Assembly: GCA_903864505.1 (NCBI GenBank)
Contig: CAIPGC010000157.1
Span: 1 to 39,566, forward strand
Origin: an uncultured beta proteobacterium
Lineage (GTDB): Bacteria > Pseudomonadota > Gammaproteobacteria > Burkholderiales > Burkholderiaceae_C
Reading direction: 5' to 3'
DNA: 39,566 nt
This document shows positions 25,418 through 32,732 of this stretch, piece by piece. The translations under genes were made by a program, and so were the position numbers. The notes below the pieces were generated by a model that worked only from the letters and a program-made list of their open reading frames with translations, was not told where the DNA came from and ran no database searches. Each line of letters opens with the position of its first letter. The stretch's first letter is position 1.

Positions 25418-28108
25418 GTGGCAATATCTTTATCTAAGTCGGGTTCATTTTGGCGTGCTGACTGGTTCGCCGGTGTGGTCATCGTGCTCGCCACTGTGGT
25501 ACTTCACGCTTCCACCGACTTCATTGGCACTCTGGAGCGGCGCTTTTTCGACTTTGGCAGTACCAGCACGTCACGCCAGCCCTCGGACCGTATTGCGGTG
25601 ATTGCCATTGATGACCAGAGTATTGCCAATCTGGGGCGTTGGCCCTGGCCACGGGACATCCATGCCAAGCTGATCGATCAACTTGCATCGGCTAAGGCCA
25701 AAACCATCGTACACACAGCGTTCTTTTTTGAGCCGCAGGTCGATCCCGGCCTGGTGTTCATTCGTAAGATGAAGGAAGCGTTGGGCGACACGCCTGAGTC
25801 CAATGCCCAGAACGAACAACTAGTAAAGCTGATTGCGCAAGCCGAGGCAGCGCTGGATACGGATACGGTTTTAGCCCTGAGCATCTCGAGTGCCGGCAAT
25901 GTGTTGCTGCCCTCGGTTTTTGTGTTGGGGGATCCCCACGGCAAGCCGGACAAGCCGCTGCCGCCCTACGCGCTCAAGAGTGCGCTGGACGAAGGAAGCG
26001 GGTTTTCCATTGCGGCCGTGCGCGGCCAACAGCCCATAGAGTCGCTCGGGAGTGCTGCCGCTGGCATTGCGCACCTGAACCAGCTCAACGATGTGGATGG
26101 CGCGGTACGGATGGAGCCGCTGCTGGTGAATTACTACGGCAAGGCGGTGCCCTCGATGGCGTTGCTTGCCGCAGCCAACAGCCTGAACCTGTCACTTGCT
26201 GATATCAGAATCCACACGGGAGAGTCGGTACAAATCGGGAAGCTCCGAGTCAAGACCGATGAGACTGCATTGATGCTGCCACAGTTTTATAAAGGTCGCG
26301 ATGGAAAGCCGGCGTTCGCCGTGGATTCGTTCTATGACGTGTTGACGGGCAAGATTCCCGCATCCAAGTACGCCGACAAAATCGTCATCGTTGGCGCTAC
26401 GGCCGGGGGGGTGGGCATCCAGTTTCCCGTGCCCGGTTATGCCGGGTTGACTCCTGCCGAGACGATCGCACACATTACTTCCAGCATCCTGAGTGAGCAC
26501 TTCATCGTCCAGCCAACCTGGGGTGTATGGGCGATGTTGGCTGTGTTCCTGTTGGTGGCGGCATACGTTGTGGCTGCATTGCCCAGACTCTCGGCGGGCG
26601 TGGCAGCAGGGCTTACTCTGGGGCTGTTTATCGCACTGCTGGGGGTCGAGTTTGGACTGCTTTCGGTCGGAGCGATCTGGTTAAAGCTGGTTTTTCCGAC
26701 GACCGTGCTGGTGCTCGGTCATCTGGCATTGACAACCAAGCGGTTTTTGATGACTGAGGCGGGTAAGGTCAAGGCAGACGAAGAGTCAGCGGAAACCAAT
26801 CGAATGATGGGGCTGGCGCTCCAAGGCCAGGGGCAGCTGGACATGGCTTTTGACCGTTTCCGCCGAGTGCCCATGAATGAAGCGGTGATGGGCAACCTGT
26901 ACAGTTTGGCCATGGATTTTGAGCGCAAGCGCCAGTTCAACAAGGCCGAAGCGGTCTACGAGCACATCGCTGCATTTGACAAGAACTACAAGGACATCAA
27001 GACCAAGCTGAGCCGCGCCAAGAACCTTTCCGAGACGGTGATGTTGGGCGGCGGAGCCAGCCACCCCGGCGGAACCATGTTGCTCGATGGCGGCGCAGTG
27101 GAGAAGCCTATGCTGGGTCGCTACCAGGTCGAGAAGGAATTGGGCAAGGGTGCCATGGGCGTGGTGTACCTCGGGAAGGATCCCAAGATTGGTCGCGTGG
27201 TAGCCATCAAGACCATGGCCTTGAGCCAGGAGTTTGCCGGTGAAGATCTGGTTGACGCGCGCGAACGGTTTTTCCGGGAAGCGGAAACAGCCGGCCGGCT
27301 CCAGCATCAAAACATTGTCACGATATTCGATGCGGGCGAAGAGCACGATCTCGCCTACATAGCCATGGAGTTTCTCAAGGGGCGTGATCTGGCGGATCAT
27401 TGCAAAGGAGATAACCTGCTGCCGGTTCCTCTGGTGTTGAGCATCGTTGCGCGGGTGGCCGAAGCGCTTGCCTACGCACACAAGCAGCACGTGGTGCATC
27501 GTGACATCAAGCCGGCCAACATCATGTATGAACGCGAGAGCGACACGGTAAAGGTAACAGACTTTGGTATTGCACGGATTACCGACTCAAGCAAGACCAA
27601 GACCGGACTGGTGCTCGGGACTCCGAGTTTTATGTCGCCAGAGCAACTCGCGGGTAAAAAGGTGGATGGGCGGTCCGACTTGTACTCTCTGGGTGTGATG
27701 CTGTTTCAGCTGCTGGCAGGGGTTTTGCCTTTCCGGGGCGACTCGATGGCCGAACTGATGTTCAAGATTGCCAACGAGGAGGCGCCCGATATTCGGATCA
27801 TTCGGCCGGATTTGCCAGGCTCCCTGGCAGATGTCGTTGCGCTATCGTTGAGCAAGCGTCCGGAACTGCGGTACCAGGATGGTGATCAGTTCGCCGGCGA
27901 TCTGCGTGATGTGCTGCATGCAGTTTCGGGTTCGGAATCTTCCGTTGTTCTGGCGCCTGAAAGAGCACATGTTTCAGAAATTGGTGCAGTCAGTCAGAAA
28001 ACGGTCACCATGAGCGTGCAAAGTCCGGCGAGCCCAAATGATTTTCAAAAAACCTCGGCGCAACCAGCTGTGAAGTCAGCGCAAAAAGGGCCGGGAACTA
28101 CCCAATGA
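25418..28108 (+). CDS. CHASE2-domain Ser/Thr protein kinase
   Basis: This 896-residue receptor kinase has a membrane helix at about 15-31, an extracytoplasmic CHASE2 sensor at about 35-345, and three helices at 367-386, 391-413 and 416-438. A helical, TPR-like linker (about 455-535) precedes a complete Hanks-type kinase domain (568-835): GKGAMG glycine loop, VAIK lysine K598, HRDIKPAN with D696, DFG aspartate D715, GTPSFMSPEQ. Thr-containing patterns SETVMLGG (538-545) and KTVTMS (861-866) are possible autophosphorylation sites. The GTG start at 25418 has GAGGT just upstream. The stop overlaps the PP2C start (ATGA). It is the first gene of the six-gene signalling operon. Confidence 0.93.
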   Translation: MAISLSKSGSFWRADWFAGVVIVLATVVLHASTDFIGTLERRFFDFGSTSTSRQPSDRIAVIAIDDQSIANLGRWPWPRDIHAKLIDQLASAKAKTIVHTAFFFEPQVDPGLVFIRKMKEALGDTPESNAQNEQLVKLIAQAEAALDTDTVLALSISSAGNVLLPSVFVLGDPHGKPDKPLPPYALKSALDEGSGFSIAAVRGQQPIESLGSAAAGIAHLNQLNDVDGAVRMEPLLVNYYGKAVPSMALLAAANSLNLSLADIRIHTGESVQIGKLRVKTDETALMLPQFYKGRDGKPAFAVDSFYDVLTGKIPASKYADKIVIVGATAGGVGIQFPVPGYAGLTPAETIAHITSSILSEHFIVQPTWGVWAMLAVFLLVAAYVVAALPRLSAGVAAGLTLGLFIALLGVEFGLLSVGAIWLKLVFPTTVLVLGHLALTTKRFLMTEAGKVKADEESAETNRMMGLALQGQGQLDMAFDRFRRVPMNEAVMGNLYSLAMDFERKRQFNKAEAVYEHIAAFDKNYKDIKTKLSRAKNLSETVMLGGGASHPGGTMLLDGGAVEKPMLGRYQVEKELGKGAMGVVYLGKDPKIGRVVAIKTMALSQEFAGEDLVDARERFFREAETAGRLQHQNIVTIFDAGEEHDLAYIAMEFLKGRDLADHCKGDNLLPVPLVLSIVARVAEALAYAHKQHVVHRDIKPANIMYERESDTVKVTDFGIARITDSSKTKTGLVLGTPSFMSPEQLAGKKVDGRSDLYSLGVMLFQLLAGVLPFRGDSMAELMFKIANEEAPDIRIIRPDLPGSLADVVALSLSKRPELRYQDGDQFAGDLRDVLHAVSGSESSVVLAPERAHVSEIGAVSQKTVTMSVQSPASPNDFQKTSAQPAVKSAQKGPGTTQ

Positions 28109-28893
28109 ACTACAACTTTTGTGCAAAGTCGGATCCCGGTCGGGCCCGCCAGAACAATGAAGACTCGGTGGTGTTTGACGAGAGCACGGGTACCGTAGTC
28201 CTGGCCGACGGCATGGGCGGATACAACGCAGGCGAAATAGCCAGCGGCATGGCTACCGCATTCATCAAGTCTGAACTCAGTCGCTGGTTGTCGGAGGCAG
28301 GAGATGGTGCGCAGTTGAAGGAGGTGCGCCGTGCAATGGAAATCTGTGTGGACAACGCCAATCTGTCCATCTTCAATTCCGCAAATTCCAACGCACAGTA
28401 CGCAGGGATGGGCACCACTCTGGTAATGGGCGTTTTTCGCGACGAAAAATTGCTGGTAGGCCATATTGGCGATTCACGCTGCTATCGGTTTCGTTCTGGG
28501 GTGCTGGAGCAAATTACCAAGGACCATTCATTGCTGCAGGAGCAAATTGATGCTGGTTTGATTACCCTGGAGCAGGCGGCGACATCCTCCATCAAAAATC
28601 TGGTTACGCGTGCCTTGGGTGTTGAAGATGTGGTTATGCTGGAGGTAAATGAGCACCTGGTGGAGGTGGGAGATGTATATTTGCTCTGTTCGGACGGTTT
28701 GTCAGATATGGTTGATGACGCTGAAATCGCTAAAATTGTTGCCGAAAACGCGGACCTGACCGAGATGGCACAAAGGCTGATTGAAGCCGCAAACGCGAAT
28801 GGCGGGCGGGACAATATTTCAGTGATATTGGCACTGGCTAGCGGGGCAACCGAAAAGCGCGGTTTAATTGCAAGATTGCTGGGGAAGGTTTAA
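28105..28893 (+). CDS. PP2C-family Ser/Thr phosphatase (Stp1-like)
   Basis: A 262-residue PPM phosphatase with all metal-binding motifs: RQNNEDS (16-21), VLADGMGGYNAGE (D35), GDSR (122-125), SDGLSD (D197) and GGRDNISV (D236). It is expected to remove phosphate from Ser/Thr residues set by the adjacent kinase. ATGA overlap with the kinase gene implies coupled, near-stoichiometric synthesis. The short tail after residue 250 is basic and may contact membrane or partner. Confidence 0.95.
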   Translation: MNYNFCAKSDPGRARQNNEDSVVFDESTGTVVLADGMGGYNAGEIASGMATAFIKSELSRWLSEAGDGAQLKEVRRAMEICVDNANLSIFNSANSNAQYAGMGTTLVMGVFRDEKLLVGHIGDSRCYRFRSGVLEQITKDHSLLQEQIDAGLITLEQAATSSIKNLVTRALGVEDVVMLEVNEHLVEVGDVYLLCSDGLSDMVDDAEIAKIVAENADLTEMAQRLIEAANANGGRDNISVILALASGATEKRGLIARLLGKV

Positions 28894-28938
28894 GCACATG
28901 TGTTTTCCGAGAACAAATTACAGGAAAAGGAGCGGGTC

Positions 28939-29625
28939 ATGCCAAAAATGATCGTTTCGATCGATGAGGTCGTGATCAAAGAAGTGCAGCTAACCAAGGA
29001 CAAAACAACCTTGGGGCGCAGGCCGTACAACGACATCGTCATCGACAATTTGGCCGTTAGTGGCGAGCATGCTTTGCTTCAGATGGTTGGTGACGAGGTG
29101 TTTCTTGAGGATTTGAACAGCACCAATGGTACGTACGTGAACGGGAAAGCCATCAAGAGGCAGCAACTGAACAACGGCGACGCAATAGAAATTGGTAAGT
29201 ACAAAATCAAGTTCATTGCTGATAACGCAGCGGAAGATTTTGACAAAACCATGGTCGTCAAGGCTAGGCCAGCGGTTGCACCCCAACCGGTCGCCAGTGC
29301 GGCAGTTCCTTCCGGGATTGCCCCCAGCGTTGCAGTAGCACCCCCCTTGAGTGCTGCGACTGCTGCCCACGCAGCGATCAAGGTGCTGTCGGGCGCCGCA
29401 GCGGGTCGGGAAGTTCCTCTGACAAAAGTAGTGACAACGATTGGCAAGCCCGGGGTTGCGGTTGCTGCAATTACAAGGCGTCAGCACGGATTTGTGGTTC
29501 ATCACGTCGAAGGCGCGGGCAACCCGTCTTTGAATGGTGCCCCCATTGGAACGGATCCGATTCCCCTGAAAAGCGGAGACCTGATCGAGTTGGCCGGTAC
29601 CCAGATGCAATTCGTGCAAACCTGA
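28939..29625 (+). CDS. double FHA-domain phosphothreonine reader
   Basis: A 228-residue protein. The N-terminal FHA domain (about 1-95) has the canonical pThr-binding pattern: GRRPYND (26-32), SGEH (41-44) and STNGTYVNG (61-69). A Pro/Ala-rich linker contains DKTMVV (102-107), a likely phospho-Thr site. A second, degenerate FHA-like domain (about 147-228) keeps TIGKPG, NGAPI and a GDLIELAG strand but lacks the S-x-x-H element. AAGGAG sits 7 bases before the ATG. It probably couples kinase output to partner recruitment. The ATG at 28939 is favoured over the frame's earlier 28900 start. Confidence 0.92.
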   Translation: MPKMIVSIDEVVIKEVQLTKDKTTLGRRPYNDIVIDNLAVSGEHALLQMVGDEVFLEDLNSTNGTYVNGKAIKRQQLNNGDAIEIGKYKIKFIADNAAEDFDKTMVVKARPAVAPQPVASAAVPSGIAPSVAVAPPLSAATAAHAAIKVLSGAAAGREVPLTKVVTTIGKPGVAVAAITRRQHGFVVHHVEGAGNPSLNGAPIGTDPIPLKSGDLIELAGTQMQFVQT

Positions 29626-29680
29626 CCGCGCGTGTCACTTTGGTGCAGCCTGCATTCGGCCGTTTTCAGGGTGATATGAC

Positions 29681-31930
29681 GTGAAGTTGATAGCCAAACA
29701 CTGGGCGCGCATTGCGGTCACCTTGATTCCGGTAGTGTTCGCCCTGCTGCACTCGGTAGGGATAGTGCGGATAGGTGTGTTGAATCGGCTGGACGACATC
29801 ATCTATGACGCGCGCTTGCGTGCAACCATGCCCAGTTCCCTCGATCCACGTATTGTCATTGTGGATATTGATGAAAAAAGCCTTGCAGAAGTAGGGCACT
29901 GGCCCTGGGGCCGAAACAAGCTCGGGCATATGATGGATGTTCTGTTCGAGCGGCACCACATCGCACTTGCGGGGTTTGATATGGTGTTTGCGGAGCGGGA
30001 CGACAGTTCCGGTCTCCTCAAACTCGACGAGTTGGCGCGGACCGAGCTCAAAGATCAGCCAGGGTTTACCGAAAAACTGCGACAACTCCAACCGTCGCTT
30101 GATTTTGACGCAGTTTTTGCGAAGTCGCTGGAAAATCGACCGGTGGTGATGGGGTACTACCTCACCAGTGACCGTGGCGGCCATATTGTTGGGGACCTCC
30201 CCAAGCCGGTACTGTCCAAATCTGATTTGCAGGGCAGAGCGATTCATGCCTTTTCCTGGACGGGGTATGGCGCCAACATCGAGAAACTGGCACGGGCAGC
30301 GCCCATGGCGGGGCACTTTAATTCCATTTCTGACGGGGATGGTGTGATTCGTTCCTTGCCATTATTGGCCGAGTTCGGTGATCAGTATTACGAATCCTTG
30401 GCTTTAGCGATGTTTCGAGTGTTGGCTGGGATGCCCACGGTGGAGGCGGGCTTTTCCGACGAGCGGTTTTTGTCGCGTAGTTACCAGGGTCTGGACCGTG
30501 TATTGCTTAGGCAAGGCGACAAGGTGTTCGCCATTCCGGTGGATGAGCGGGTCGCCACTTTGGTTCCATTTCGTGGTCCAGGCGGCCCGACCAGCGGGTC
30601 ATTTCAGTACATTTCAGCAGCCGATGTATTCGCGGATCGGGTGCCTGCAGGGAGTCTGAAAGACAAAATCATACTCATCGGCACCACGGCTCCCGGCCTG
30701 ATGGATATGCGTGTGACATCCGTGGGCGAGACCTATCCGGGTGTAGAGACCCACGCCAACCTCCTATCAGGATTGCTGGATGGCAACGTTTTGGTCAAGC
30801 CGGATTACGCTCTGGGGTACGAAGTCTTTCTTTTAACGCTGGCCGGCTTGATTCTTGCGCTGGGACTGCCCATGCTTTCCGCCCCTCGGGCGGTGGCGCT
30901 GAGTGTGGTTACGCTGGTAGTGATGGTGGGCACCAATTTCTGGCTGCATGGATCCTACGGGCTCGTGCTTCCGTTGGCATCGGCGATCACCATGGCAATC
31001 ACGGCCTTCGCCTTGAACATGAGCTATGGCTACTTTGTGGAAAGCCGGTCCAAGCGCGAGTTGGCACATCTGTTTGGAACCTACGTTCCGCCCGAGTTGG
31101 TGGATGAGATGGTCAAGGACCCCGACAGCTACAGTATGAAGGCGACCAATCGCGAGTTGACGGTCATGTTTTGCGATATGCGCGGTTTTACCAAAATGTC
31201 GGAGCGCATGGAACCGATTCAGCTTCAGGAACTGCTGACCGGCGTGTTCAGTCGACTGACCAGCATCATTCGCAGCAATCGCGGAACCATCGACAAGTAC
31301 ATGGGTGATTGTGTGATGGCGTTTTGGGGTGCCCCCGTGGAGACCGCGGAACACGCCCGTTTGGCGGTTAAGTCTGCCATGGAAATGGCCAACGCGGTGC
31401 GCGACATCAACCAGGACCACCGTGCGCGTGGACTGCCAGAAATCGGTATCGGTATTGGTCTGAATACTGGCTTCATGTGCGTTGGCGACATGGGTTCCAA
31501 CATTCGTCGCGCCTACACGGTCATCGGCGATGCCGTAAACCTGGGGTCACGCCTAGAGGGGTTGTCCAAGGCCTATGGCGTAGACATTGTGGTGAGCGAG
31601 TCCACCCGAAAGCTGGCTATGGATTTTGCGTGGCAGGAACTTGATCGGGTACGCGTCAAAGGCAAGGACCAGGCGGTGGCGATTTTCTGGCCCATGGCAC
31701 CTGCCGATCGACTCAGCGACGAGGCATCCAGTGAACTGAAAGCCTGGAACGGGTTCATAAAGGCCTACCGCGAGCAAAATTGGGACCAAACCGATGTCTT
31801 GCTGGTCAACTTGATACGCATGAATGCAAAGAAATACCTTTACCAACTCTACTCAGAGCGTGTAGCCTCCATGCGGTTGTTGCCATTTGATCCCGAATGG
31901 GACGGTGCAACCAATTTTGAAACCAAATAG
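29681..31930 (+). CDS. CHASE2-domain class III adenylate cyclase
   Basis: This 749-residue receptor cyclase has a membrane helix at about 10-28, CHASE2 at about 35-370, and three helices at about 380-397, 403-420 and 428-450. A class III cyclase catalytic domain follows at about 490-670. Metal aspartates are D499 (FCDMRGF) and D543 (DKYMGDCVMAFWGAP); K539 and D617 fit adenine selection, and N620/R624 (DAVNLGSR) are the transition-state pair, so the catalytic set is complete and ATP is the expected substrate. A C-terminal tail of about 75 residues is of unknown role. The start is GTG. It shares the receptor layout with the kinase four genes upstream, suggesting a duplicated sensor with two outputs. 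Confidence 0.93.
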   Translation: MKLIAKHWARIAVTLIPVVFALLHSVGIVRIGVLNRLDDIIYDARLRATMPSSLDPRIVIVDIDEKSLAEVGHWPWGRNKLGHMMDVLFERHHIALAGFDMVFAERDDSSGLLKLDELARTELKDQPGFTEKLRQLQPSLDFDAVFAKSLENRPVVMGYYLTSDRGGHIVGDLPKPVLSKSDLQGRAIHAFSWTGYGANIEKLARAAPMAGHFNSISDGDGVIRSLPLLAEFGDQYYESLALAMFRVLAGMPTVEAGFSDERFLSRSYQGLDRVLLRQGDKVFAIPVDERVATLVPFRGPGGPTSGSFQYISAADVFADRVPAGSLKDKIILIGTTAPGLMDMRVTSVGETYPGVETHANLLSGLLDGNVLVKPDYALGYEVFLLTLAGLILALGLPMLSAPRAVALSVVTLVVMVGTNFWLHGSYGLVLPLASAITMAITAFALNMSYGYFVESRSKRELAHLFGTYVPPELVDEMVKDPDSYSMKATNRELTVMFCDMRGFTKMSERMEPIQLQELLTGVFSRLTSIIRSNRGTIDKYMGDCVMAFWGAPVETAEHARLAVKSAMEMANAVRDINQDHRARGLPEIGIGIGLNTGFMCVGDMGSNIRRAYTVIGDAVNLGSRLEGLSKAYGVDIVVSESTRKLAMDFAWQELDRVRVKGKDQAVAIFWPMAPADRLSDEASSELKAWNGFIKAYREQNWDQTDVLLVNLIRMNAKKYLYQLYSERVASMRLLPFDPEWDGATNFETK

Positions 31931-31940
31931 GGCTTCAGTT

Positions 31941-32732
31941 GTGAAAGTACGCGTTTTAGGTTGCTCCGGTGCGATTGCCAAAGATTGCAAGACCACCTCG
32001 TTTCTGCTGGATGGAGAGATCCTGGTAGACGCGGGTACTGGGGTGGGTGACTTGACGCTTGAAGAGATGCGCGGCATCGACGCGGTTCTGTTGACTCATT
32101 CCCATCTGGATCATGTGGCGGCCTTGCCGTTGATGGTCGATGCCACCGCAGCGCAACGCAAAGAGCCATTAACGGTCTACGCGCTGGCCGGAACTATCGC
32201 GGCGTTGAAGACGCACATCTTCAACAATATTATTTGGCCCGACTTTACGTGCATTCCGACGCCGCAGGCACCATTCATCAGCTTTGAAGAAATACGGGTT
32301 GGCCAAACCATCAAACTGAAAAACAAGTTGATTGAGGTGCTACCTGCTGTTCACACAGTACCCGCTGCTGGTTTTGCGGTGACGGCGGGCAGTGGATGCT
32401 GGGTATTTACGGGAGACACCGAGCGCAACCCGACACTTTGGGCGCGGCTCAATCAACTTAATGTTGCCATGCTGGTCATTGAAACGGCCTTCAGCAACCG
32501 AGAAAAAGACCTGGCTCGCCGCAGCTTGCATCTGTCCCCTACGGTGTTGGCCAGCGAACTTGACTGCATTGCAAAGGGCAAGAACTACCCGATCTACATT
32601 ACCCACACCAAACCCGCCGAAACCGAACTGATCATGGCTGAAATTCAACGTTTTGACCAAACCCAACCGTTTGGACCCAATGTGACCCACGACATTCGCT
32701 GGCTGCGCGTAGGACAGGAGTTTGAAATATGA
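31941..32732 (+). CDS. metallo-beta-lactamase-fold cyclic-nucleotide phosphodiesterase
   Basis: A 263-residue metallo-hydrolase with the HxHxDH motif HSHLDH (53-58), further ligands in AVHTVPA (H138), TGDTERN (D159) and THTKP (H222), and a domain order like class II cAMP phosphodiesterases. The GTG at 31941 follows the cyclase stop by 10 bases and gives the normal start KVRVLGCSGAI; the frame extends upstream to a TTG at 31887 inside the cyclase gene, which I reject. Being translated next to a cyclase strongly suggests it degrades that cyclase's product. Its stop overlaps the start of the ATPase gene. Confidence 0.82.
   Translation: MKVRVLGCSGAIAKDCKTTSFLLDGEILVDAGTGVGDLTLEEMRGIDAVLLTHSHLDHVAALPLMVDATAAQRKEPLTVYALAGTIAALKTHIFNNIIWPDFTCIPTPQAPFISFEEIRVGQTIKLKNKLIEVLPAVHTVPAAGFAVTAGSGCWVFTGDTERNPTLWARLNQLNVAMLVIETAFSNREKDLARRSLHLSPTVLASELDCIAKGKNYPIYITHTKPAETELIMAEIQRFDQTQPFGPNVTHDIRWLRVGQEFEI

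Noticed and set aside
31887-31940. TTG start for the phosphodiesterase inside the cyclase gene
   Set aside because: The extra 18 residues resemble no family part, and the GTG at 31941 begins exactly where the fold starts.
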